Part shown: in pieces, positions 34,032 through 43,727 of the stretch
How the letters are laid out: every line of letters begins with the position of its first letter
Position numbering within the stretch: the stretch's first letter is position 1
Origin: an uncultured Aquimarina sp.
Lineage (GTDB): Bacteria > Bacteroidota > Bacteroidia > Flavobacteriales > Flavobacteriaceae
Length of the DNA stretch: 64,000 nucleotides
Direction: 5' to 3'
Assembly (NCBI GenBank): GCA_947492105.1
Contig: CANLMN010000021.1
Span: forward strand, 1 to 64,000
Position numbers and translations under genes: made by a program
The notes under the pieces: generated by a model
Seen by the model: the letters and a program-made list of their open reading frames with translations, nothing else
Told to the model about the DNA's origin: nothing
Databases searched by the model: none

Positions 34032-34210
34032 TTTTTAACCATTTGTGAACAGTTTGTGTACAGTTTTTGCGGTTTTAAATGGGTTCTAATGATATATAAG
34101 ATCGATAAACAGCAATATTTGATAGCCATTTGAAATTATTTGGGGTTATATTATAATTTAACTGTTCTGAAAAACAGAAGAAGTCGTGTTTACGGAAGAA
34201 TTTAAATTAA

Positions 34211-34423
34211 CTATTTGTTTATAATGCGCTTCCAGAAACTCTTTTTTCGCTCCAGAACAATCGTAAACAAGCTATCGGCTTGTGATCCATGATTCTCGAA
34301 TCGAATTTCGGCAACTGCCTTTTTTCTACGGAAGAGATTCCAAGGTTTTTTTCCAGGCTTTTTGTAGTAATAGAAAACTTCGAAATTGTGCTTGACTTTG
34401 TAATCTGCAATGAGACTATCCAA
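34211..34423 (-). pseudogene. C-terminal remnant of an unknown gene
   Basis: The open frame (YYYKKPGKKPWNLFRRKK ... KKSFWKRIINK) has convincing coding character but lacks a plausible start. Its upstream in-frame sequence runs into the IS3 debris at ~34,440. It looks like the 3' end of a gene cut by transposon insertion. Product unknown. Confidence 0.5.
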
Positions 34424-34466
34424 AGAAGGGACATACTGGACTATCTAGTAAATTTTGTACTATTTA

Positions 34467-34745
34467 TTAAGCCACGTTATTGTATTTATTCATTCTTATT
34501 TTTAGTTCCATTTCTATAGGAGTTAAGTACCCCAAAGTGGAATGTAATCTTTTAGTATTATACCACTCAATATGGGTGTCAATACAACAGTATAAGTTGA
34601 TATATGTTTTGAATGTATATCTATTCAAACATTCATATTATATTGTTTTAAAGAAGCTTTCTGCTACTGCATTATCCCAGCAATTTCCTTTTCTACTCAT
34701 GCTTTGTTCGGTTATAGGTATACATTTTTGTGATTTCTCCTATAA
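34467..34745 (-). pseudogene. IS3-family transposase C-terminal fragment
   Basis: Read on the minus strand, the frames give [18 protein letters not shown] and then EWYNTKRLHSTLGYLTP, the classic end of IS3-type DDE transposases (the Glu is in AVAESFF). The two parts are in different frames, so the gene is broken. It ends at the stop at 34,467. Confidence 0.8.
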
Positions 34746-34791
34746 TGGGTTTCCACTCTCAAGTATTTTGTGTTTTACAATTTTTCCTTCA

Positions 34792-35214
34792 TTAACTATA
34801 AGGGCTAGCTTTTCTAATTGTTTGCCAAACAAATCGAATAAATCTTTGGTTAAAGACAGGTCTTTTAATCGTTCTGTAAAGTGCCAAAACCGTCTTACTA
34901 TCTGGAATATCGTCCGCTATGGTTAAGTTTAAAAAACGCATAAAACTTAATCTGTCGTTAATTTGATATTCAATTTGGTCATCTGAAAGATTATAATACC
35001 GTTGAAGTATCAATATTTTGAACATCGAGACATAGTCGTAAGGAGGCCTACCTCCTTTACCTTTTGAGAGTTTTGTGAGTCTCCCTTCAAGAAGACATCT
35101 AAAAATCTCAAAATCAATACCCTTTTTTAATTTCTCTAAAGGATCCCCTAATTTACTCAACTTCGTTAGGCGAATATTTTGATCAAAAAACCATAATCTT
35201 TGTGTCGTTTCATA
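34792..35214 (-). pseudogene. IS5-family transposase N-terminal fragment
   Basis: The main frame contains KGGRPPYDYVSMFKILILQR and YYNLSDDQIEYQINDRLSF, the DUF772 region of IS5-type transposases. Upstream a T-run near 35,190 shifts the frame between MKRHKDYGF and DQNIRLTKLSKLGDP. The catalytic part is missing, cut off at the IS3 debris. Confidence 0.8.
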
Positions 35215-35291
35215 TCAATTCCTAAAATACTGAATATCGTTTTTTTGATAAAATAAATAAATCCCTTTTTTTCGTGATTTTAGTTTTTAGA

Positions 35292-35417
35292 GGTTGCCTT
35301 AAATCAAGTATTCCTTTTAAATCTGTTATTGAGCAAGTTATTCTTTGCAGCACATGCAATAGTAGGCTGGATGGAGGATTTGCATTCTGTCCATATTGTG
35401 GTACTGAGCAAAGATGA
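35292..35417 (+). pseudogene. Zinc-ribbon tail fragment
   Basis: A plus-strand frame encodes VILCSTCNSRLDGGFAFCPY followed by CGTEQR and a stop, with two CxxC pairs of a zinc ribbon. No start is recognisable upstream. It is probably the end of a truncated protein. The following 35,418-35,686 contains no gene and probably the promoter of the TerB-type operon. Confidence 0.5.
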
Positions 35418-35686
35418 TTAAAAGACCTCTAAGCTAATAACAATCATCACTTCGTAAGTAAAAAACCGAAAAAAGTGCGGAAAAACCGTAATCACAAGAA
35501 CACTATTTTTTCGATATTGTAAAAATAATAGTATAGAAAACTCTTTTTACTTTTCCATACTGTAAATGAGTCCACATATTTGAAAATTTAATGCTGAATT
35601 ACGGATTTCCGCAAGGATTGTAATTCAACAACTATTATTTTAGTTTCATATGGAAACAACATAAGAAACATTAAAATCAAAGGCTA

Positions 35687-37906
35687 TTGAAGAACAAAAC
35701 TACAACCTCATTATTAGCACTATTTCTTGGTGTGTTTGGAATACACCGGTTTTATCTAAATCAGATTTTCCTTGGTATTTTGTATCTCATCTTCTTCTGG
35801 ACACTTATTCCTATGTTCATAGCAATTATAGATTCTTTAGTATTTGCTGTTATGTCTGAAGGTAAGTTTAATAATAAGTATAATGCTAGACAGGAGGAAA
35901 TCAAATGCTTTTGTTCAGGATGTGAAATAGCACTAAATTTTGTGAATACTCCGAACTTTAAAGGCGGAAAATTAAAGGACGGCGGTCAAGTCTGTCGAGA
36001 ATGCTTTAAAGAAATCGCTAAACATAAGTTAGATTTTGGAATGAAATCAAAAAATAAATACAGTATTGATGATGTTCGACAACTTCTTAACCCAGAACTA
36101 AGTGAAATTACTAGTAATAGAATAGAAAACAGTATTATTGAGGTTTCTGAAGTGTCTTTTGATTTAGGGATAGACAAGGAGGAAAATGCCTCTGGTATTC
36201 CAAATTGGAATCATATGTATGTGTATTCCTATGACGATCTTAATCACGCTAATAAAGAGCAAAAAGAGTTTTATTTCACTTTCAGAGATCGTTTTCTTAA
36301 GGGAGAAGAAATCACTATAGAAGGAAACACTAACTATGCATTTGTACTTTATTTTGATTTACTCAATGAATATAAGAAACATAGTGATATCAAACTGCTA
36401 GAACAGCAGTTTAAGCGATTAGGAGAATGCTGCCCAAAAACAAAGTCGTATGCACTGAACTCCTTACGGAATCTTCTAATGGACAAAGGAGACCCCGAAT
36501 CACTGGCAAAAGCCAATGAATTGCACGACCATAGACATCAATATGAATATGGCTTTTCTGACTATGATCCTGATGCGTTTAAGCTCGGACGATTATATAA
36601 GGAAAAATTAAATCTCAATAAACAACAGGTATCGTGGCTAAATAAGTTTTATAACCCATCTAATGTATTTTTATCAATTGAAGGATGTTGTATTGCTACT
36701 ATCAACTATTATCTATTAATTTTAAAAGAACTTTCCAAACAGTTAAAAAAGAACGACACAGCACTAGCTAAAGAAATTAAATTGTTAAAAGAACAAGTAT
36801 CACTTTATTATAAAGAAGAAAGTCAATACCAATGGGGTTCTTATGAAATGGGCTATTACAGTTCACAAATTGAAGGTAATCTATATCTACTGATTTTTAA
36901 GAAAGCTGAAAATATAGTTAGAGAATTATTCGGACATAAAAGAAAAGTTTCAACTCAATTTCCCTACCAGCAGATTGAAAGAATTTTTGAAGAAAAAATA
37001 GATGTAGTCCTCATTCCGATTATGGAAGAGTTGAAAACGGAGGTATCGATTCCCGATTATGAAACACAAATAGAACTAAATGCGCAAAACGTAAATCGCT
37101 GGAAGTTGTTTTTTGGCCAATTAAAGACCAAATTAAAATCAGATAACCAAAAAGAATTTATGCTTGGTATTGCGGATTTAGAAAAAGTCAATCAGAAAAA
37201 CCCTAATATAGAACATATCTTCTATGAAGCAAGCAAAGCTGTTGCAAAGCAAAACCAAATTTTAGCACTACAATACTATGCTAAATATATATACTATGAT
37301 TTGAAATCAAAAAAGATAGACAACAAACCGATTAATAATACATTACAAAAATTACTTTTCAAAACAGACGAGCAGTTGTCAGAATTTAGAGAGATCATTG
37401 GTAAACTGATACAATTTGGAGACCTACAGGCTGCATTAGAGAAAATCACTCAAATCTATGAACCAAAACGTAAAAAGATTGTTTTGGATACCCAAGCAAT
37501 CAAAAAAGTACAACAAAAACATAGTGGTACTGTAGAATTGTTAAATCAATACCTAACTAGTGAAGAACCTACGTCCAATAGTGAGGTTCTTGACACAAAA
37601 GAGAAAGAAGTAGAAATAACAGTTACAAAAGTGCAGACTCAGGAAATGAGTGTTTCTCCATTTTCACAAGCATTACTACTTACAGATATTCAGAAAGAAG
37701 TATTGTTCAGAATTTCAGAAAATGATTTTTCTATGACAATGGATCAGATAGAAGCATTTGCAATGGCACAAGGAATGTTTAAAAATCAACTTATTGACAG
37801 TATTAATGATAGTTGCGCAGAATTTCTGGATGGAGAAGCTTTAATTGAAGAAGAAGATGATAGCTATATCATTGAGGAATCCTATTACAACGAATTATTA
37901 AAATAA
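35687..37906 (+). CDS. TM2 and TerB-C domain protein of a predicted defence operon (739 aa)
   Basis: The only available start is TTG 35,687, because an in-frame stop lies 15 bp upstream. The N-terminus is a TM2 domain (LALFLGVFGIHRFYLNQ then a second helix), followed by a Cys-rich zinc finger (CFCSGCEIAL ... CRECF, about residues 70-105), long helical repeats, and a C-terminal TerB-C domain (LTDIQKEVLFRISENDFSMT ... IIEESYYNELLK). TerB-C proteins with a P-loop ATPase and a helicase were proposed as a DNA-processing stress/phage-response system. The next gene starts 12 bp downstream. Confidence 0.65.
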   Translation: MKNKTTTSLLALFLGVFGIHRFYLNQIFLGILYLIFFWTLIPMFIAIIDSLVFAVMSEGKFNNKYNARQEEIKCFCSGCEIALNFVNTPNFKGGKLKDGGQVCRECFKEIAKHKLDFGMKSKNKYSIDDVRQLLNPELSEITSNRIENSIIEVSEVSFDLGIDKEENASGIPNWNHMYVYSYDDLNHANKEQKEFYFTFRDRFLKGEEITIEGNTNYAFVLYFDLLNEYKKHSDIKLLEQQFKRLGECCPKTKSYALNSLRNLLMDKGDPESLAKANELHDHRHQYEYGFSDYDPDAFKLGRLYKEKLNLNKQQVSWLNKFYNPSNVFLSIEGCCIATINYYLLILKELSKQLKKNDTALAKEIKLLKEQVSLYYKEESQYQWGSYEMGYYSSQIEGNLYLLIFKKAENIVRELFGHKRKVSTQFPYQQIERIFEEKIDVVLIPIMEELKTEVSIPDYETQIELNAQNVNRWKLFFGQLKTKLKSDNQKEFMLGIADLEKVNQKNPNIEHIFYEASKAVAKQNQILALQYYAKYIYYDLKSKKIDNKPINNTLQKLLFKTDEQLSEFREIIGKLIQFGDLQAALEKITQIYEPKRKKIVLDTQAIKKVQQKHSGTVELLNQYLTSEEPTSNSEVLDTKEKEVEITVTKVQTQEMSVSPFSQALLLTDIQKEVLFRISENDFSMTMDQIEAFAMAQGMFKNQLIDSINDSCAEFLDGEALIEEEDDSYIIEESYYNELLK

Positions 37907-37918
37907 ATCAACTTAATT

Positions 37919-39232
37919 ATGTCTTTAAAAATTAAATCTAAGGAAGCAACTGCAATTATTAATTCTTTATCGGGAGGTGTTGTACCCAAAATAGGAGTTC
38001 AACATATAACTGTAGGGCGTGATCTGGAAGTAGAAGCTTTTACATCTGCATTAGAAGATGTTAAAAACGGACATAGTATCGTTAAATTTTGGATTGGAGA
38101 TTTTGGTTCTGGAAAATCATTTATGCTACACCTCTTAAATACGGTGGCTACCAAACAAAAGTTTGTTGTCGCTAATGCTGATTTTACTCCAGAAAACAGG
38201 TTGTATTCTAATGATGGAAAAGCATTAGCACTTTATTCTGCTATCATGAATAATATAGCAATCCAGACAAAACCAGAAGGAGGAGCGTTACCATCACTAT
38301 TGGATAAATGGATAGAACAAGTAGTAGCTAGAACAGCTCAACTACATGCTATTCCAATTACTGAGATTAGAAATGAAGAGCATTTTGACTTAATTCAGAA
38401 AAACATTATGACTACCGTGAATGAAGTAACCGACACAGGTGGTTTTGATTTTGGACTGATCGTTATCAAATACTATGAAGGGTATATTAAAAATGATGAG
38501 TTACTAAGAAGAAATGCCCTAAAATGGTTAAAAGGTGAATATCGAACGAAGACAGAAGCCAGACAAGATTTAGGAATTCGAGAAATTATTAATGACCTCA
38601 ATTACTACGATATGCTTAAGAACTTCTGCAAACTATTTGTTAGTATGGGATACAGTGGGTTTATGATCAATCTAGATGAAGCGATTAACTTATATAAAAT
38701 CTCTACATCTACGATGCGTGAAAAGAATTATGAAAAGATACTCACCATTTTCAATGACTGTTTTCAAGGTAAAGTTTCGAATCTATTCATCAATTTTGCA
38801 GGAACAAAAGAGTTTTTAGAAAATGAACGAAGAGGGTTGTTTAGTTATAATGCGCTAAAGACACGTTTGGAAACCAATAAATTCGAAACCGCTCAACTTA
38901 GAGATTTCACACAACCAGTTTTAAAATTAATGCCTTTAGATCATAACCAAATATTTGTATTACTTAAAAAACTAAAGGAGATATTCGATTTAAACTATCA
39001 AACAGCTATTGATATTACAGATGCGGATATACAGGTATATATGGAAGAAATGTTTAATAAACCTGGAGCAGATGAGTTTTTAACACCACGAGAAGTTATC
39101 CGAGATTTTCTGAATATTCTTAGTTTACTCCGTCAAAACCCGGATGCTGATAAGAGCACCATTATTTCTAATATAGAAATTACGGATGAAAGACCAGAAA
39201 CCCTAACACTTGATGCTATAGAGGAACTATAA
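37919..39232 (+). CDS. DUF2791 (BrxD-like) P-loop ATPase (437 aa)
   Basis: Walker A is FWIGDFGSGKSFMLHLL (about residues 58-74) after the typical QHITVGRDLEVEAF start. A Walker B-like FMINLDEAINLYKISTSTMR follows (about 250), then INFAGTKEFLENERRG. This matches the DUF2791/BrxD ATPases used in BREX type 2 and in TerB/helicase islands. It is coupled to the neighbours on both sides: 12 bp before, and a 1-bp overlap with the helicase start at 39,232. It probably powers or recruits the helicase. Confidence 0.75.
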   Translation: MSLKIKSKEATAIINSLSGGVVPKIGVQHITVGRDLEVEAFTSALEDVKNGHSIVKFWIGDFGSGKSFMLHLLNTVATKQKFVVANADFTPENRLYSNDGKALALYSAIMNNIAIQTKPEGGALPSLLDKWIEQVVARTAQLHAIPITEIRNEEHFDLIQKNIMTTVNEVTDTGGFDFGLIVIKYYEGYIKNDELLRRNALKWLKGEYRTKTEARQDLGIREIINDLNYYDMLKNFCKLFVSMGYSGFMINLDEAINLYKISTSTMREKNYEKILTIFNDCFQGKVSNLFINFAGTKEFLENERRGLFSYNALKTRLETNKFETAQLRDFTQPVLKLMPLDHNQIFVLLKKLKEIFDLNYQTAIDITDADIQVYMEEMFNKPGADEFLTPREVIRDFLNILSLLRQNPDADKSTIISNIEITDERPETLTLDAIEEL

Positions 39233-41370
39233 TGGCATATCAACTTCTTTCGGAACCTATTCGAAAATACATCCGAGACAAGAGATGGGAATCCTTACGT
39301 CCGATTCAGGCGGCAGCCATTACCAAAATAATGCAGACAGATCTTAATTATATTCTGGCATCACGTACCGCATCCGGTAAAACAGAAGCCGCTTTTTTGC
39401 CTATTCTGTCTAAAACTGATTTTTCAGAATCAGGTGTGCAGGTACTTTACATTTCACCATTGATAGCTCTAATCAACGATCAGTTTTTACGTGTCGAAGA
39501 TCTATGCAAGAATTTAGAAGTTCCCGTAACTAAATGGCACGGAGAAGCAAGCAGAGGAGATAAAAACAAACTCATCAAAAACCCTGAAGGCATTGTACTC
39601 ATTACACCAGAATCTCTGGAAGCTATGTTTGCTAACAAACCTTATAACGCTAAAAAGCTATTTGGGAATCTGCGATACATTGTAATCGATGAAATTCATT
39701 CGTTTATAGGCGTAGATCGTGGTATTCATTTGATGTCTATTTTGCATCGTTTACAAGAACAAAATAAAAAAAAGATAATAGTCTTAGGGTTGTCTGCTAC
39801 CATAGGCAATGAAAATTATATCGAAGCAAAGAAAATTACGGGAGCTCCAGAACATACCAAGATTTTGGTAGATAAAGCAAAAAAAGATACGATCGCAAGG
39901 TTTATATATTTTGAAAACAAAACAGCAGAACTATCTCTTGATCTTCTGAAAAATCTTTACATACATACGAAAGATTATAAAGTATTGATTTTTCCTAATA
40001 GCAGAGGAAAAACAGAAGAAATAGCGGTAAAGCTGCGTAAGATTTCTGATCGTATTGGAGGACATCCCTATTACTATTCGCACCACTCTTCTGTAGATAA
40101 AGAAATACGGGAACATGTAGAAGCATTTGCCAAAAACAACAAGCAATTTAATTTCTGTATAGCCTGTACTTCTACCTTAGAATTAGGAATTGATATCGGC
40201 ACTGTAGATAAAATTGTGCAAATAGACGCTACCTTTTCTGTAGCTTCTCTAGTGCAGCGTATCGGTAGAAGTGGTCGCCGCGAAGGAGGTCAAAGCATAG
40301 TGGATATGTATACTACAGATCCCTGGAGTTTATTACAATCTTTAGCCTGTTGGAATTTATATGAGAAAGGGTTTTTAGAACCTGTCAGCATTGCAGAAAA
40401 GCCTTATGATCTGCTATTCCATCAGATGCTTTCTATTGCCAAACAATTGCTAGGATGTCCTAAAGATACTTTTATCGAACGCTTGCATCGCAATCCTGCA
40501 TTCCAGCATATTGAAAGAGCAAACATTGAAAAGTTGGTTTCAGAATCGATTACATTTGAATATCTAGAAGAAGTACAGCAAGAGATTATTCTAGGGATCG
40601 AAGGTGAAAAAATTGTAAATACCAGAGATTTTTATGGAGTTTTCAAAACAGAACCTAACCTCAAGGTTATTCACGGAAGCAACAAAATTGGAGAGATTCC
40701 TTTTTCTCCACAGATTTTAGTTGGTGAAAATATTCTGTTAGCTGCCAAGATTTGGAAAATTAATGATGTAGATCTCAATGCCAATGTTATTAAAGTAATT
40801 CCTGCCAAAGACGGAAGAACGCCTACTTTTTTTGGTGGTGGTGGAAACATTCACTCCAGAATACGAGAAGAAATGCTAGAAATTCTTATTTCTAATGAAT
40901 CTTATGAAAAGCTAGATCAATCTTGCAATATCGAATTACATACATTAAGAAATGAATTCTCGGGATTTCAACTAAAAGAGAAACATGATCGACCTTATAT
41001 TCTGAAAAAAGATAAATTAATCATCTACACTTTTTCAGGATCTAAAATCAATAGAAGCCTTCTGTTTTTATGCAAGCTTGCAGGGGTCTCCACTGACTAT
41101 TATGATCAAGATAGCACGCTGGAGTTAGGCATTCCAATAACTCAATTTGAAGCCCTGAAGACCGCAATTATTTCTAAATACCAAAATATTGATAAAGAAT
41201 TAAAGAAAGCCATCACGCTTAATGAAGCCTTACTAGAATTCTCAAAATTCGGGAGTTATTTACCCATTAACTTTCAAGTGGAAATTCTAAAAGAACGTTA
41301 TTTTGATTTTGAAGGAGCCTTGTTGTTTTTGGATCAGGTGAGGTTGGTTCGTGTCATAATCGTTTCCTAA
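39232..41370 (+). CDS. Lhr-like DEAD/DEAH helicase (712 aa)
   Basis: It has the SF2 motifs: Walker A ASRTASGKTEAAFLP (about 44), DEIH in YIVIDEIHSFIG (about 148), SAT in LGLSATIG (about 186) and motif VI QRIGRSGRREGG (about 340). The domain order is that of Lhr-like helicases such as BrxHI. The last residues (FDFEGALLFLDQVRLVRV then IIVS) end right where non-coding sequence and the cassette array begin, so a short C-terminal alteration by that junction is possible. Likely the DNA-unwinding part of the three-gene system. Confidence 0.75.
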   Translation: MAYQLLSEPIRKYIRDKRWESLRPIQAAAITKIMQTDLNYILASRTASGKTEAAFLPILSKTDFSESGVQVLYISPLIALINDQFLRVEDLCKNLEVPVTKWHGEASRGDKNKLIKNPEGIVLITPESLEAMFANKPYNAKKLFGNLRYIVIDEIHSFIGVDRGIHLMSILHRLQEQNKKKIIVLGLSATIGNENYIEAKKITGAPEHTKILVDKAKKDTIARFIYFENKTAELSLDLLKNLYIHTKDYKVLIFPNSRGKTEEIAVKLRKISDRIGGHPYYYSHHSSVDKEIREHVEAFAKNNKQFNFCIACTSTLELGIDIGTVDKIVQIDATFSVASLVQRIGRSGRREGGQSIVDMYTTDPWSLLQSLACWNLYEKGFLEPVSIAEKPYDLLFHQMLSIAKQLLGCPKDTFIERLHRNPAFQHIERANIEKLVSESITFEYLEEVQQEIILGIEGEKIVNTRDFYGVFKTEPNLKVIHGSNKIGEIPFSPQILVGENILLAAKIWKINDVDLNANVIKVIPAKDGRTPTFFGGGGNIHSRIREEMLEILISNESYEKLDQSCNIELHTLRNEFSGFQLKEKHDRPYILKKDKLIIYTFSGSKINRSLLFLCKLAGVSTDYYDQDSTLELGIPITQFEALKTAIISKYQNIDKELKKAITLNEALLEFSKFGSYLPINFQVEILKERYFDFEGALLFLDQVRLVRVIIVS

Positions 41371-41476
41371 ACGCTCAATACCATTGCTCTTTACAACAGC
41401 ACCTTTAGGTGGTTTAACGCCTGCTCCTATAAGCCGACGTTGGTGGGTCGGTTCCACCATCTTAATTACAGTTCAC

Positions 41477-41690
41477 AACGAATATGTTGCCGTTCGTTGC
41501 TTGCTCGGCACACTATGAAACGTAGTACAAGGAAGCACTAATTTTCGATTTTCACACAGAGCCCAGTTTTAATTTCTATGTTTAGTTTTTTATAAATATA
41601 GCCAAATTAAAACTTGGCGGTCACAGCAGAAAACCCCAAACCTTTTGATTCTTCACTGACCTGCTATGTTTTCATACATTGTGTTAGCCA
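41477..41690 (-). repeat. attC-like site, short type 2 (~210 bp)
   Basis: In the gene direction it begins GTGGCTAACACAATGTATGA, includes AAAACATAGC, and ends near CTACGTTTCATA ... GTTGTGAAC. The beginning and end are imperfectly complementary, as in attC arms, and it shares TTGGCGGTC with the site at 45,035-45,223. It closes the array on the helicase side. The stretch 41,371-41,470 to its left has no gene. Confidence 0.6.
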
Positions 41691-42331
41691 CTTTTAAATT
41701 TTTTTTCAATTTCCTCTTTTTTAGACCAATCAAAATTAAGAATGGGTAATTCTATTTTTATTTCCTCTAAAAACTCAATATACCATTCTAAATAATTTTT
41801 CATTTCAAATCGATAGAAATCTAGCCAATCTAAATAATTTTGAGGTATAGGATTTCTTGGGCCATAAAGAGGTCTTAACTCATCAATATTGCTAGGAAGC
41901 ATTAATTCCTCTCTATAATTTTTTAAAATTTCAGTTATTCTCTTTTCACTATTTCCCCACCACAAAATAATATTTTTACTATTCCAATGTTTATTTCCAT
42001 CAAAATAATATTCACCGTAGGGGTCAACAATTGCAGCTGACAAAACTTCTTTAAGCTCAGTTTTGTCTATTGGTTGTCGGAAAATCACTTCGTGGTAGTC
42101 TTCGTCACCTCCAACATTTTTTAAAGCCTCTATTTGACCTGTTCCACAATTATCAGTATATGTAGTGTAAAATGGACCAGGAGTATTTAGCCAATTAATT
42201 TCATCAAACCCATCTTCTAGAAGAAAATCAGGATGTCCATAAAATTCATATAACTCATTTTTAGCAATATTTTTTTTGAAAATCAAGTTTTTGATATCAC
42301 TATTTGGTATACCTTTTAATATTTCCATCAA
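41684..42331 (-). CDS. Cassette protein of unknown function (215 aa)
   Basis: The sequence is acidic and Trp/Tyr-rich (EINWLNTPGPFYTTYTDNCG, PYGEYYFDGNKHWN, ILWWGNSEKRITEIL). No domain recognised. It is the only gene of its cassette; stop and start lie within a few bp of the cassette's complementary end boxes. Small unknown soluble proteins are typical integron cargo. Confidence 0.65.
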   Translation of the reverse strand: MMEILKGIPNSDIKNLIFKKNIAKNELYEFYGHPDFLLEDGFDEINWLNTPGPFYTTYTDNCGTGQIEALKNVGGDEDYHEVIFRQPIDKTELKEVLSAAIVDPYGEYYFDGNKHWNSKNIILWWGNSEKRITEILKNYREELMLPSNIDELRPLYGPRNPIPQNYLDWLDFYRFEMKNYLEWYIEFLEEIKIELPILNFDWSKKEEIEKKFKSG

Positions 42332-42351
42332 ATCTCTATAATTGTGGCTAA

Positions 42352-42900
42352 CGCAGGAATATAGTTACCATGGTAACCATATTTCCATTATATAATTCAC
42401 AAATCTAACAGATTTCAATCAAAAACAAAGTCTCGTATGTTGTTTAAATGTTATTTAATCCGATTTTTTTAGATATATAGAGCATGTCGTGAGATGAACT
42501 ATCAGACTCTGGATACATCCATAATTATAGATTAGCCAAAATCATTTGTAAATGTTTGTAAACGATTATAAACGACTACAGGCACAACAAGTGTCTCAAT
42601 GGAGATCTACTAATTAATGGGTTTTGCATCATTGTATAGTAGCCGTGAAACCCTACGACCAGAAATACAGAAAACCAAAGGCCTCCAAACAGGTAAAAGA
42701 CAACTGCTATATCCCTATGAAGCACGAACGATTTTTGAAGCTTTTGGGGTGGGGAATTAATGGGTACTGGGAAATAATTAAGTTTCTAGAAGCAGAACAC
42801 TATTTTTAATCCCCAAAATAGCATCTCCAAAATCGTTTTCCCCCTGGATCAGTCAACTGAACATATAGCGTTTACCTATCGGCACGCCATATGCCTAGTT
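42352..42900. repeat. Long attC-like unit, copy 1 (~550 bp)
   Basis: It opens with AACGCAGGAATATAGTTACC including a palindrome around ACCATGGT, continues through a ~230-bp conserved stretch, a decayed 3' half of the HTH gene (about 42,640-42,760) and the sequence GAATTAATGGGTACTGGGAA, and closes with GGCACGCCATATGCCTAGTT. Its two ends are imperfectly complementary: AAC-(GC)-AGG-A-ATAT versus AAC-T-AGG-C-ATAT. That is the arm geometry of attC, but with a ~500-bp interior. Confidence 0.7.
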
Positions 42901-42915
42901 ATTAGGTGCAGTTTT

Positions 42916-43701
42916 TTATTCCTTTTCATTTTGCATTATTGAATTAATCATTCTTTTCAAAAGTTCCGATGGCATTAATATGAATCTTTTAGAATTTAAT
43001 AATAATCGGTCAAATGCAAGGAAACAAAGAAAAGATTGATAAACGGCTCTATCTTTTTCTGCAATTTCAAAAACACTCGAATTTTGAAGAAATTGGAAAG
43101 AAAAAACAAGTAGATAAATGAAAAAAGAAGAATAAATTATAAATCGAATATTTTCTTTATTAAGCACATATTCTGTTAATTCGTCCAATTTGAATTTTTT
43201 CATTTTTTCAGAGTCTTTTAATCTAAATGGTCCGAACTGATATATGAAGTTTAAAATCTGTTTGTAAAAAGCTACTGAAACACAAGTCGCAAAAGTCAAT
43301 ATTATAAAGAGATTTGTTTGTTCTTTTAAGTTTACATAATCAAAATATTCATTTGTTCTGATTAGTAATAAAGGTAAAGCAATGGTAAAAAGTCCAAATA
43401 GAAAAATATGTAATATCAATCCCATTGTCGGTATCGCAAACTGTAATAAAAACAAAGCTAATGCTAAAGGAAAAGAAATTACTATATTAAAATATTCAAG
43501 TATTTTATTAGGAAACTTTTTGTGTAACCAGCCGAATACAATTAATAGTACAACGTAGCCTAAAAAGTAGAATATCCAATTATAGTTTTTTGAGTTGTTT
43601 AAATGTTCCATTCCCATCGATAAGAAGAACATTATTATCAAAGAGATTACGATGATAATTAGTAAGAATAAGGTAGATTTTGATTCTTTTTTAATATTCA
43701 C
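42916..43701 (-). CDS. Cassette multi-pass membrane protein (261 aa)
   Basis: Six or seven hydrophobic helices (for example FLLIIIVISLIIMFFLSMGM, YVVLLIVFGWLHKKF, FPLALALFLLQFAIPTMGLI) with short loops and a soluble C-terminal end. No family recognised. This cassette is the only one whose two end boxes are not complementary: GTAGGCAAC at 43,720 against TTAGGTGC on the stop side, so its ends come from different cassettes. Confidence 0.65.
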   Translation of the reverse strand: MNIKKESKSTLFLLIIIVISLIIMFFLSMGMEHLNNSKNYNWIFYFLGYVVLLIVFGWLHKKFPNKILEYFNIVISFPLALALFLLQFAIPTMGLILHIFLFGLFTIALPLLLIRTNEYFDYVNLKEQTNLFIILTFATCVSVAFYKQILNFIYQFGPFRLKDSEKMKKFKLDELTEYVLNKENIRFIIYSSFFIYLLVFSFQFLQNSSVFEIAEKDRAVYQSFLCFLAFDRLLLNSKRFILMPSELLKRMINSIMQNEKE

Positions 43702-43727
43702 TCAATTTTGGTTTAAATTGTAGGCAA

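Noticed and set aside
34467-35214. Intact insertion sequence
   Set aside because: Both transposase reading frames are broken and only an IS3 C-terminus and an IS5 N-terminus remain. No terminal inverted repeats could be defined.
42624-42809. 61-aa ORF resembling an HTH gene
   Set aside because: It is a fragment of the 15,727 gene shifted out of frame; the HTH part is missing.
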